Shown here: positions 31,650-39,774 of the stretch, one piece after another
Numbering within the stretch: position 1 is the stretch's first letter
Layout: each line of letters begins with the position of its first letter
Assembly: GCF_003725775.1 (NCBI RefSeq)
Contig: NZ_RJSG01000001.1
Coordinates: 588,746-652,745, forward strand
Length of the DNA stretch: 64,000 nucleotides
DNA from: Nocardioides marmorisolisilvae
GTDB lineage: Bacteria > Actinomycetota > Actinomycetes > Propionibacteriales > Nocardioidaceae
Direction: 5' to 3'
The notes under the pieces: generated by a model
What the model saw: the letters and a program-made list of their open reading frames with translations, nothing else
What the model was told of the DNA's origin: nothing
Database searches by the model: none
Position numbers and translations under genes: made by a program

Positions 31650-32663
31650 ATGCCCACCAACAACCTGCCCTCGAATCTGCACAGCGCTGTCCACGCGACC
31701 GGCCTGATCAAGAACTTCGGCGAGTTCACCGCGGTCGACGCGATCGACCTCGACGTCCGCCAGGGCGAGATCTTCGGTGTCCTCGGCCCGAACGGCGCCG
31801 GCAAGACCACCATGCTGAAGATGCTCGCCACCCTGCTGCCGATCGACGGCGGCGAGGCCGAGATCTTCGGTGTCGACGTCCGCAAGGAACCGCACCGGAT
31901 CCGCCAGCTGCTCGGCGTCACCGGCCAGTACGCCTCGGTCGACGAGAACCTGACCGCCAACGAGAACCTCTGGTTGTTCGCCCGGCTCCAGGGCGTCTCG
32001 TCCAAGGACGCCCGCACCACCGCCTCCCGGCTGCTCGAGCAGTTCGCCCTCCAGGAGGCGGCCGACAAGCCGATCTCCCAGTTCTCCGGCGGCATGCGCC
32101 GCCGGCTCGACCTGGCCGCGAGCCTGATCACCCAGCCGCCGCTGATCTTCCTGGACGAGCCGACCACCGGGCTCGACCCGCGCACCCGCGGCCAGATGTG
32201 GGACACCATCCGCAGCCTGGTCGACAACGGGAGCACGATCCTGCTGACCACTCAGTACCTCGACGAGGCCGACCAGCTGGCCGACCGGATCGCGGTCATC
32301 GACCGCGGCGCCAAGGTCGCCGAGGGCACCCCGGACCAGCTGAAGACCTCGGTCGGCGACTCGACCCTGCAGCTGCAGCTGGCCGACGGCGCCGACCAGT
32401 CGCTGGCGTCCGACGTCGTCCGCCGCGTCGTCGGCGAGGCACCGGTGCTCACCCCCGAGTCCGGGCGCATGAACGTCGCCCTCGACAACGCCAACCGCGC
32501 CGCCGACGTGCTGATCGGCCTGCGTGAGGCTGGCATCGGCATCACCTCGGTCAGCGTCGACAAGCCCACCCTCGACGAGGTCTTCCTGGCCCTCACCGGT
32601 CACGACACCGGCGAGAGCAACGACCCGTCCACCGACGAGCGAGAGCTGGAGGTAGCCCGATGA
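31650..32663 (+). CDS. DrrA-like ABC exporter ATP-binding protein
   Basis: A 337-residue ATPase: Walker A GPNGAGKTT, signature FSGGMRRRLD, Walker B LIFLDEPTTGLD, and the daunorubicin-resistance-type C-terminal extension (VSVDKPTLDEVFLALTGH). The ATG at 31650 follows an aaggga SD; an upstream in-frame start is discarded. The stop overlaps the permease start (ATGA). The pair should form a two-component ABC-2 exporter for a hydrophobic drug or lipid. Confidence 0.92.
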   Translation: MPTNNLPSNLHSAVHATGLIKNFGEFTAVDAIDLDVRQGEIFGVLGPNGAGKTTMLKMLATLLPIDGGEAEIFGVDVRKEPHRIRQLLGVTGQYASVDENLTANENLWLFARLQGVSSKDARTTASRLLEQFALQEAADKPISQFSGGMRRRLDLAASLITQPPLIFLDEPTTGLDPRTRGQMWDTIRSLVDNGSTILLTTQYLDEADQLADRIAVIDRGAKVAEGTPDQLKTSVGDSTLQLQLADGADQSLASDVVRRVVGEAPVLTPESGRMNVALDNANRAADVLIGLREAGIGITSVSVDKPTLDEVFLALTGHDTGESNDPSTDERELEVAR

Positions 32664-33478
32664 GCACCATCGTCCTCGAGCGGAGCGAGATCCTCGCCCG
32701 CACCACCCCGCGCAACAGCCTGCGCGACACCGCGAGCCAGACCCTGACCCTGGCCTGGCGGTCGCTGACCAAGATGCGCCGCAACCCGGAGCAGTTCTTC
32801 GACGTGATCATCCAGCCGCTGCTGTTCACCGCGATGTTCACCTACATCTTCGGTGGCGCGGTCTCCGGCAGCGTCGCCAACTACATGCCGCTGATCATTC
32901 CCGGCATCCTGGCCCAGACCGCCCTCACCGCCTGCATGGCGATGGGCACCCAGCTGCGCGAGGACATGGACAAGGGCGTCTTCGACCGCTTCAAGTCCTT
33001 GCCGATCGCCCGGATCGCCCCGCTGGCCGGCCCGGCGCTGGCCGACGTGATCCGCTACGTCATCGCCGCGACGCTGACCATCCTGGTCGGCCTGGCGATG
33101 GGCTACCGGCCCGGCGGCGGCTTCGTGGGTGTCCTGGGCGGCTGGACGCTCACCATCGTGGCCGCGTGGTCGCTGGCCTGGATCTTCACCTGGCTCGGCA
33201 CGATCGCCCGCTCCGCCCAGGCGGTGCAGGGCATCTCGATGATGATCATGTTCCCGCTGTCGTTCATGTCGAACGCGTTCGTGGACGCGAAGACGATGCC
33301 GGACTGGCTGCAGACCTTCGTGAAGTTCAACCCGGTCTCGCACGTCGTCACCGCGGTCCGCGACCTGATGAACGACGGCAAGGTCACCGCCGACGTCGGC
33401 TGGGCCCTGTTCGGCTGCCTGGTGGTCGTCGCGATCTTCGCGCCGCTGTCGGTGCGCAGCTACAAGCGGCACCTGTAG
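32660..33478 (+). CDS. DrrB-like ABC-2 transporter permease
   Basis: A 272-residue permease with six predicted helices and the ABC-2 motif FVKFNPVSHVVTAVRDLMNDG before the last helix. The N-terminal 45 residues are cytoplasmic. It is coupled to the ATPase gene by an ATGA overlap. The operon ends 3 bp before a dispersed repeat, with the SARP regulator convergent. Confidence 0.92.
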   Translation: MSTIVLERSEILARTTPRNSLRDTASQTLTLAWRSLTKMRRNPEQFFDVIIQPLLFTAMFTYIFGGAVSGSVANYMPLIIPGILAQTALTACMAMGTQLREDMDKGVFDRFKSLPIARIAPLAGPALADVIRYVIAATLTILVGLAMGYRPGGGFVGVLGGWTLTIVAAWSLAWIFTWLGTIARSAQAVQGISMMIMFPLSFMSNAFVDAKTMPDWLQTFVKFNPVSHVVTAVRDLMNDGKVTADVGWALFGCLVVVAIFAPLSVRSYKRHL

Positions 33479-33480
33479 AA

Positions 33481-33500
33481 GGTTTCGACAGGCTCAACCA
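33481..33500 (+). repeat. dispersed short repeat, reference copy
   Basis: ggtttcgacaggctcaacca, 3 bp after the permease stop and 10 bp before the convergent SARP stop. The core ttcgacaggctca (33484-33496) recurs exactly, inverted, at 13084-13096. Diverged copies lie inside three coding sequences. I recall the same string as common in intergenic DNA of several high-GC actinobacteria. Confidence 0.75.
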
Positions 33501-33509
33501 GCGATAGAG

Positions 33510-36500
33510 CTAGCCGGCGAGCGTCGCCACGAAGGCCCGGGCCTCCTCCAGGAGGTCCGGGCCGCGGCGTTCGTCGTACCCGGCCTCGATCTCGGCCCGC
33601 ACGCCGGGTGCGTTCTCCTCGATGACCGGCAGCATCCGCGACCACGCCATCGTCGGCACGCTGCGGTTGTACGCGAAGCGATCGGCGAGCACCAGGAGGC
33701 GGACCGCGTCCTGCGCCGGCATGGTCCCGCGGCGCAGCCCCCAGGCGCCGAGGCCGAACAGCGCCAACCCGCACACCGGGAAGTCCAGGAACGGGAACGA
33801 CGGGTCGAGCACCCGGCGCAGCCGGTCCAGCAGCTGCCGGAACAGGTCCGGCCCCTCCGGGTCGTCTGCCTCCCCGTACTCGGCGTGCGCCGCCAGCGCG
33901 GTCGCCTCCCCGAAGAGGATCCAGGGCTCGAGACCGGTGATCGGGATCCCCGGGAACTTGAGCGTGCGCACCTTGTGCACCGCCCCCGCGTACGCCGCCA
34001 GGCCGGCCTCGACCTCGCCACGGGCCAGGTGCAGCTCGGCCCGCGCCAACGTCACCACCAGCAGGCCGCCGAAGACGATCTCAGGCTCCGGCCGGCTCTC
34101 CAGCAGGGTCAGCTCGGCGGAGGCGGCCTCGAGGTCGCCCTCGGAGATCGCGAACATCACCAGCAGCGCGCGCAGCTGGAGGGTGTCGTCGCGCGCGCCG
34201 AGCCGCTCGAGCACCGGCAGCGCGGCACGGGCGTGCCGGACCGCGTCCTCGCGGCGACCCAGCTGCATGCCGAACTGGGCGACCTGGGTGTGCAGGATCG
34301 CCTGGTGCCACGGGCCCTCCGAGGCGTCGGCGCGTTCGAGGGCCTGCTCGGCGGCCACCAGACTCCCCGCCGGGTCGCCGTCGTTCTCCAGCACGTAGCT
34401 GAGCCACTGCAGCGCACTGATCGCCAGGTGCCGGTCCTCGGACTTCGCGAACTCCCGCAGCTTGTCGGCGAAGGCGCTGCCGGTCTGCGGCTCGTAGGCG
34501 ATCATGATCCGCACCAGCGCGGCGATCCGCGGGTCGCTGGAGTCCGGGCCGATCTCGCGCAGCGAGGCGCGCAGCCGCTCGGCGTTCTCGTCACTGGCGA
34601 TCATCGCGTTGTTGACCGTGAGCGAGAGCGCGATCCGGGCGGCGTCGCGGTGCTCCTCGGCCGGCTTCCATCCGCCGAGCACGTCGGCGACCGCGTCGGC
34701 CAGCACGAAGACGCGGGCGTGGTCGCCCAGGATCGTCCAGTAGCTGCCCAGCCCCGCCAGGATGCGCGTCACCGCCTCCGGGTCGGACTCGGCGAGCGAT
34801 CGGCGCAGCACGTCGGCGAGGTTGTTCTCCTCGTTGCGCAGTGCGTCGACGGCGTCGAACTGCAGCGGGCTGAACAGTGCCTGGGTGTAGAGGTCGCTGT
34901 AGCTGAGCGCCCACTGCCGCTGGGCGGCGTGCGCCTCGGCGTCCTCCCCGGACTCCTCGAGCTGCACCCGCCCGAACTCGCGCACGGTCTCGAGCATCCG
35001 GTAACGCACGCCCCCCGGCGCCTCGAGCACCGAGAGCAGGGACTGGTCGGACAGGTTCTGCACCGCGTCCAGGGCTTCCGGGCCGAGAACGGCCTCGGCC
35101 GCACCGAGGGTGAAGCCGTCGTGGAAGACCGAGAGCCAGCGCATCGAGCGACGCTCCGTCTCGGCGAGCAGGCTCCAGGACCACTCGATCACCGCAAGCA
35201 GGGTCTGGTGGCGCTCGGGCGCGCTGCGGTCGCCACCGCGGAGCAGCGTGAACCGGTTCTCCAGGCGCTCGGCGATGTCGGCGACCCCCATCACCCGCAC
35301 CTTCGCCGCGGCGAGCTCGATCGCCAGCGGCAGCCCGTCCAGCCGGGCGACCACGCTGGCCACCTCGTCCGGGTCGAGCCGGACGTCGGGCCGGGCCGCG
35401 ACCGCACGCTGCTCGAACAAGGTCACCGAGTCCGCGGTGCCGAGCTCGCCCAGCGGGTAGACGCGTTCGGCCGCGATCGCCAGCGGCGCGCGCGTCGTGG
35501 TGAGGACCCGCAGGTCGCGGGTGGTCGCGACCAGGTAGGCGACCAGGTCGGCGACGGCATCGACGATGTGCTCGCAGTTGTCGAGGATGAGCAGGCTCGG
35601 CGAGGCGTCGAGGTGCTGCGCGATCCGGGCGCGGACATCCGCCCGCTGCTCGGGCGTGAGCGTCCGGCGCCCGCTCACCGAGTCCCGCACGCCGAGCGCC
35701 GATCCGACCTCCCCGACCAGGTCCTCGGCCGCGGTGACGCCGACGAGCTCGACGAAGTGCACGGTCGGCACCGCGAACTCGCGGCCGATGACGTGGGCCA
35801 GCCGGGTCTTGCCGAGGCCACCCGGGCCGAGCACCGAGACCACCCGGGACGCGCCCAGCAGCCCGTGCAGCCGTCGCACGTCCTCGTCGCGCCCGAGCAG
35901 CGCGGTGGCGTCGTACTGGACGCCCTCGCGCACCGGGCTGTCGAGGGCGAGCAGCTCGGAGTACGCACGCTGCAGCTCGGGACCCGGATCCGCGCCGACA
36001 CGGTCGCTGAGGTCGGAGCGGTAGGACTCGTAGCGCTCCAGCGCAGCGCCGGGCCCCAGCACCGCAGCCTCGCTGCGCAGCAGGTCGACCAGCAGTCCCT
36101 CGTCGCCGGGACGCGAACCCCAGGCACCGATCAGCGCCGGCAGGGCGATCGCGTGCGCCCCGGTCCGCGAGTCCGCCTTGGCGCGCAGCAGCGCCGCCTC
36201 GGCCAGCCAGCCCCGCGCGGCTGCACGCAGCTCGGCGAGCGGGCCCTCCTCCGCGGGAGCCACCGAGCCGCCGACGGCGACCGCCTCCGCGGCGAGCTTT
36301 CCCGCCGCCCCCGGGTCGCTGTCGAGCAGGTCCCGGGCACCGGTGACCAGGTGCCGGACCTGGAGCGCGTCCACCTCGTCGGGGCCGAGCCCGAGCCGGT
36401 AGCCGTCGCCCTCGCGGACGACAGCCTCGGGCCCGCAGGCGGTGCGCGTCCGGGAGACGAGCACCTGCAGGGCCTTGCCCGGGTTCGCGGGGACCTCGTC

Positions 36501-36644
36501 CCCCCAGACCGCTTCGACCAGGCTCTCCGCGCCCACGGCGCGACCACTCAGGGCGAGCGCTGCCAGCAACGCCTGCGGACGGTCCCCGACCACCGGCTCG
36601 CCGTACCAGCGCACGCCATCGAGGAGAGTGAGGGCGAGCGGCAC
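33510..36644 (-). CDS. AfsR/SARP-family regulator (BTAD, NB-ARC, TPR)
   Basis: A 1044-residue regulator: winged-helix OmpR-like domain (about 1-90), BTAD (about 95-240, LERYESYRSDLSDRVGADPGPELQRAYSELL), then an NB-ARC/STAND ATPase with GPGGLGKT at 273-280 and LLILDNCEHI as Walker B. About 450 residues of TPR-like helices follow. The GTG start lies 6 nt after a minus-strand TAGACT (36656-36651), so it is leaderless and shares a promoter core with the divergent membrane protein. The 11-bp-period repeats before the neighbouring DrrAB-like operon make that exporter a probable target. Confidence 0.9.
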   Translation of the reverse strand: MPLALTLLDGVRWYGEPVVGDRPQALLAALALSGRAVGAESLVEAVWGDEVPANPGKALQVLVSRTRTACGPEAVVREGDGYRLGLGPDEVDALQVRHLVTGARDLLDSDPGAAGKLAAEAVAVGGSVAPAEEGPLAELRAAARGWLAEAALLRAKADSRTGAHAIALPALIGAWGSRPGDEGLLVDLLRSEAAVLGPGAALERYESYRSDLSDRVGADPGPELQRAYSELLALDSPVREGVQYDATALLGRDEDVRRLHGLLGASRVVSVLGPGGLGKTRLAHVIGREFAVPTVHFVELVGVTAAEDLVGEVGSALGVRDSVSGRRTLTPEQRADVRARIAQHLDASPSLLILDNCEHIVDAVADLVAYLVATTRDLRVLTTTRAPLAIAAERVYPLGELGTADSVTLFEQRAVAARPDVRLDPDEVASVVARLDGLPLAIELAAAKVRVMGVADIAERLENRFTLLRGGDRSAPERHQTLLAVIEWSWSLLAETERRSMRWLSVFHDGFTLGAAEAVLGPEALDAVQNLSDQSLLSVLEAPGGVRYRMLETVREFGRVQLEESGEDAEAHAAQRQWALSYSDLYTQALFSPLQFDAVDALRNEENNLADVLRRSLAESDPEAVTRILAGLGSYWTILGDHARVFVLADAVADVLGGWKPAEEHRDAARIALSLTVNNAMIASDENAERLRASLREIGPDSSDPRIAALVRIMIAYEPQTGSAFADKLREFAKSEDRHLAISALQWLSYVLENDGDPAGSLVAAEQALERADASEGPWHQAILHTQVAQFGMQLGRREDAVRHARAALPVLERLGARDDTLQLRALLVMFAISEGDLEAASAELTLLESRPEPEIVFGGLLVVTLARAELHLARGEVEAGLAAYAGAVHKVRTLKFPGIPITGLEPWILFGEATALAAHAEYGEADDPEGPDLFRQLLDRLRRVLDPSFPFLDFPVCGLALFGLGAWGLRRGTMPAQDAVRLLVLADRFAYNRSVPTMAWSRMLPVIEENAPGVRAEIEAGYDERRGPDLLEEARAFVATLAG

Positions 36645-36650
36645 CCCTGA

Positions 36651-36660
36651 AGTCTAGGAT
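36651..36660. promoter_or_regulatory. overlapped bidirectional promoter core
   Basis: agtctaggat holds a minus-strand -10 TAGACT (36656-36651), 6 nt from the SARP GTG (36644). It also holds a plus-strand -10 TAGGAT (36655-36660), 7 nt from the ATG at 36668. The two share the central TA, exactly as at 6657-6666. Confidence 0.7.
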
Positions 36661-36667
36661 TCCCGAC

Positions 36668-37246
36668 ATGGGGAGCAACCGGACACAGGTGTCCGACGGG
36701 AGGCGGTTCGCGCTGTCGATCGTCGGCTTCTGCGTGCTCTTCCTCGCCGCGGGCCGGTTCCTGGGCGAGGACATCGCCGTCCAGCTGCAGAAGACGCCCA
36801 CCACCCGGGAGGGCTACCAGTTCTTCGGCTGGCTGGTCGGCGGGCCGCCGTTCCTGCTCTCGGTGCTGCTCTGGAACGCCCGCGCCCGGGTGCAGCCGAG
36901 CCAGCTGCGCAACCGCACCTACGCCCTCGCGGCGTGGATCGGTCTAGGCATGTTCATCCTCCCGGCGAAGCTCGACAGCGTGGACCAGCAGTTCGGCACC
37001 GGAGCCCTGGTCGGGGACCCGCTGAGCGGGGGTTGGGCGTGGGCGATGCTGGCCAATCTGGTCGCCTTCGCATTCGCCGGCGCGGTGCTCCTCGTCCTGC
37101 ACAAATCCGTGCCCCAGGGGCCGAATCAGGCGCAGCGGGAGCTCACCGCGACCTTCCTGGAACGAGCCTGGTTGGTGGTCCTCGTGGCCGGCCTCGGGTT
37201 CGCCCTCTACGGCGGGGCCACGGGACTGTTCAGCACCACGACCTAG
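36668..37246 (+). CDS. membrane protein of unknown function
   Basis: A 192-residue protein with four to five hydrophobic helices (FALSIVGFCVLFLAAGRFL, FLLSVLLWNA, YALAAWIGLGMFIL, MLANLVAFAFAGAVLLVL, AWLVVLVAGLGFALYG). No catalytic motif or recognised family. It is leaderless (TAGGAT, 7 nt) and fired from the same promoter core as the SARP regulator, which suggests linked expression. Confidence 0.7.
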   Translation: MGSNRTQVSDGRRFALSIVGFCVLFLAAGRFLGEDIAVQLQKTPTTREGYQFFGWLVGGPPFLLSVLLWNARARVQPSQLRNRTYALAAWIGLGMFILPAKLDSVDQQFGTGALVGDPLSGGWAWAMLANLVAFAFAGAVLLVLHKSVPQGPNQAQRELTATFLERAWLVVLVAGLGFALYGGATGLFSTTT

Positions 37247-37258
37247 GTCACAGCCGCA

Positions 37259-37332
37259 GTGTCCCCTGGGGCACACAATCCACCGACGCGCGGCCCAACG
37301 GTGGACACGCGTGCTCCCCGGGGCCCACAATC
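37259..37332. promoter_or_regulatory. two similar palindromic boxes before the cNMP-binding gene
   Basis: Box 1 (37259-37280) and box 2 (37311-37332) are 22 bp each, identical at 18 positions, and 52 bp apart (about five turns). Each has a cccc/gggg dyad flanked by gtg and cac and ends in cacaatc. They lie between the membrane protein and the cNMP-binding/cyclase operon. They look like a pair of operators, binder unknown. Confidence 0.6.
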
Positions 37333-37367
37333 GCGGCAGGGGTGGGGAACAACCAGAGGAGCAATGC

Positions 37368-37796
37368 ATGCGCGGCAAGGGTTCCGACGACAACGCCAGG
37401 ATCGAACAGCTCGCGAAGATCGACCGGTTCAGCGGCTTCAGCGACGACGAGATCAGCCTCGTGGTCGACAAGGCCACGTACCTCACGGTCCCCGAGGGCT
37501 GGGCGATGATGGCGGAGAACACCCCGGCCGACAAGGCGTACCTGATCCTCTCGGGCGAGGTCTCCGTACGTCGTCACGGCGAGGAGGTCGCCCGCGTCGG
37601 CGCCGGTGACCTGGTCGGCGAGATGGCGCTGGTCAACCACAAGCTGCGCTCGGCGACCGTGGTCAGCGTGACCCCGATCGAGGCCCTGCACTTCACCGCG
37701 GAGACCGTGTCTGAGCTCAACGCTCAGATCCCGCACTTCTCAGAGGCACTCACGGGGGCCACCGAGGAGCGTCTCTCGCACGATTCAGGTGACTGA
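37368..37796 (+). CDS. stand-alone cyclic-nucleotide-binding domain protein
   Basis: A 142-residue protein made of one CNB domain (LAKIDRFSGFSDDEISLVVDKATYLTVPEGWAMM... AYLILSGEVSVRR... VGAGDLVGEMALVNHKLRSATVVSVTPIEALHF). The phosphate-binding cassette is GDLVGEMALVNHKLRSATV, with Glu and Arg at the usual ligand positions. There is no HTH or other output domain. SD agagga lies 7 nt before the ATG. The class III cyclase follows 12 bp later, so it is an obvious receptor for that enzyme's product. Confidence 0.88.
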   Translation: MRGKGSDDNARIEQLAKIDRFSGFSDDEISLVVDKATYLTVPEGWAMMAENTPADKAYLILSGEVSVRRHGEEVARVGAGDLVGEMALVNHKLRSATVVSVTPIEALHFTAETVSELNAQIPHFSEALTGATEERLSHDSGD

Positions 37797-37808
37797 CCGA
37801 GGTCATTG

Positions 37809-39239
37809 ATGACCAGGCCTGACGGATGGCCGGTCGTTTCGGAGCTCACCTCTCCGGAGACGCACTGGGGGCTGCGTTTCACCGACACGTCGGTCGAGAG
37901 CGACTACCGGACGTGGCGGCGCGAACACGTGCGCTCGTTCACGCAGCTGGCGATGTACGGCGCAGCGGGCGCGGCGTTCTGCGCCTTCGTCGCGGTCATC
38001 TTCGGCGCACTCGGTGACGGACACCTCAAGACCATCGCGCTGCTGCTGATCCCGGCGATGATCGGGCTGATGCTGGCCGGCGCCTGGGTCATCGGCGACG
38101 AGGAGCGCGCCCACCTGGCGATGCCGTGGAGCGCGATCGCGAACCTGATCGGCGGGATCCTCGCGGTCACGCTCACCTACCCGCGCCACGACCCGTCGCT
38201 GACCGGGGCCTGCGTGACGATGTCGGCGTACGTCGGGCTGACGATGTTCCGGCTGACCCCCAAGCTCGCGCTGGTCGCGGTCGCGCCGTACTGCCTGATC
38301 GCCGCGGGTGCCGCGGTGCGGATGCACTCCGCGACCGCCGACGTCAGCGACGCGGACCTGGCGGTCGGGCTGTTCATCCCGCTCACCGCGCTGCTCGTCG
38401 GGATGGTGCTGAACCTGTCGGTGGAGTGGCTGACCCGCCAGACCTACGTCGACCACCTGATCATCGAGACCCAGCAGGAGGCGCTCTTCGAGGAGCGCTC
38501 CAACATGGCCCGCTTCGTCTCCCCCGACATCGCCGAGACCGCGCACCTCTCCGGCCTGGGCATGGAGATCCGCACCGAGATATACAGCCTGACGGCGGTC
38601 AGCATCGACCTGCGCGGCTTCACCACGTTCACCCAGCGGCACGGCGCCGAGTTCATGGTCCAGGTGCTGCACGAGTACTACGCGGTGGTCATCGACTCCG
38701 CCGCCGAGTACGGCGCGACGGTCAAGGACTTCGCCGGCGACGGTGCCCTCATCCTGGTCGGTGCGCCGTTCCCGCGCCCGGACCACCCGCGCATCGGCCT
38801 GCGGCTGGCGCGGCACATGATGTCCCAGGTCCGCGCGGTCACCGACAAGTGGTCGACCCCGGAGACCCCGCTCGGCATCGGCATCGGGCTGTCGTCGGGA
38901 GAGTGCGCCGTCGGCGCGATCGGCACCGACGCCCAGCTCGAGTACGCCGCCATCGGCACCACGGTGAACCTCTCCGCCCGCCTGTGCAGCATCGCCCAGG
39001 ACGGGCAGATCCTGATGGGCCCGGGAACCGCCCGGGCCCTGGAGGAGGCGCCCGGTTGGAGCCGGGAGGTCCTGAACCTGGCCGGCATCCCGGAGCCGGT
39101 CGAGGTCACCATCGAGGACACCCGGGTCGCGCCGCCGGTGCTGACCACCCCGGGCACCGTGCCGTTCCAGCGGCCGCACGCCAGCGCGGACTACGGCGAC
39201 GACGAGCAGCCCGAGCCGGTCGAGGCCCCGGCCGACTAA
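37809..39239 (+). CDS. membrane-bound class III adenylate/guanylate cyclase
   Basis: A 476-residue protein: a cytoplasmic lead, about six membrane helices (residues 45-205), a short linker helix, then a class III catalytic domain. Metal Asp residues are in VSIDLRGFT and KDFAGDGALILVG; the transition-state Asn and Arg are in TTVNLSARL; all needed residues appear intact. The tail ends in an acidic Pro-rich stretch. The purine-specifying positions (LEYAAIG) do not settle ATP versus GTP for me. The ATG at 37809 is chosen over a TTG three bases earlier. Confidence 0.9.
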   Translation: MTRPDGWPVVSELTSPETHWGLRFTDTSVESDYRTWRREHVRSFTQLAMYGAAGAAFCAFVAVIFGALGDGHLKTIALLLIPAMIGLMLAGAWVIGDEERAHLAMPWSAIANLIGGILAVTLTYPRHDPSLTGACVTMSAYVGLTMFRLTPKLALVAVAPYCLIAAGAAVRMHSATADVSDADLAVGLFIPLTALLVGMVLNLSVEWLTRQTYVDHLIIETQQEALFEERSNMARFVSPDIAETAHLSGLGMEIRTEIYSLTAVSIDLRGFTTFTQRHGAEFMVQVLHEYYAVVIDSAAEYGATVKDFAGDGALILVGAPFPRPDHPRIGLRLARHMMSQVRAVTDKWSTPETPLGIGIGLSSGECAVGAIGTDAQLEYAAIGTTVNLSARLCSIAQDGQILMGPGTARALEEAPGWSREVLNLAGIPEPVEVTIEDTRVAPPVLTTPGTVPFQRPHASADYGDDEQPEPVEAPAD

Positions 39240-39249
39240 CCTCGGCTCC

Positions 39250-39774
39250 GTGCATCTCTTCGAGTTCGAGGGCAAGCGCCCCACGGTCCACCCCGAGGCC
39301 TTCGTGGCCCCCACGGCGACGCTGATCGGCGACGTCACCATCGAGAAGGGCGCCAGCGTCTGGTACGGCGCGGTGCTGCGCGCCGACATCTGCCGGATCG
39401 TGGTCCGCGAGGGCGCGAACGTGCAGGACAACTCCGTGCTGCACGGAGCCCCGGACGCCCTGGTCGAGGTCGGCCCCGGCGCCACCGTCGCGCACAGCTG
39501 CATCGTTCACGGAGCGGTGCTGGAGGAGAGGGCGCTGCTCGGCAACGGGAGCACCATGCTCGACGACACCCGGCTCGGCGCCGGCTCGATGGTCGCGGCC
39601 GGCTCGTTGGTCAGCCCCGGCACCCAGATCCCGGCAGGGGTGCTGGCGGCCGGCGCACCGGCGCAGGTGAAGAAGCCGATCGAGGGCACGGCCGCGCAGT
39701 TCTGGGTCGAGGCCAACCCGCCGTACTACGCCGAGCTGGCGCAGCGGCACCGCACCGGCATCACAGCCGTCTGA
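39250..39774 (+). CDS. gamma-carbonic-anhydrase-like hexapeptide protein
   Basis: A 174-residue left-handed beta-helix protein (PaaY/YrdA/gamma-CA group). NVQDNSVLHG and VAHSCIVHG carry the three His expected as zinc ligands between neighbouring subunits of a trimer. The GTG start lies 7 nt after TAACCT, a -10 that begins with the TAA stop of the cyclase gene (39237-39239). Its 3' end overlaps the convergent flavoprotein gene by 14 bp. Some family members hydrolyse CoA thioesters instead. Confidence 0.87.
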   Translation: MHLFEFEGKRPTVHPEAFVAPTATLIGDVTIEKGASVWYGAVLRADICRIVVREGANVQDNSVLHGAPDALVEVGPGATVAHSCIVHGAVLEERALLGNGSTMLDDTRLGAGSMVAAGSLVSPGTQIPAGVLAAGAPAQVKKPIEGTAAQFWVEANPPYYAELAQRHRTGITAV

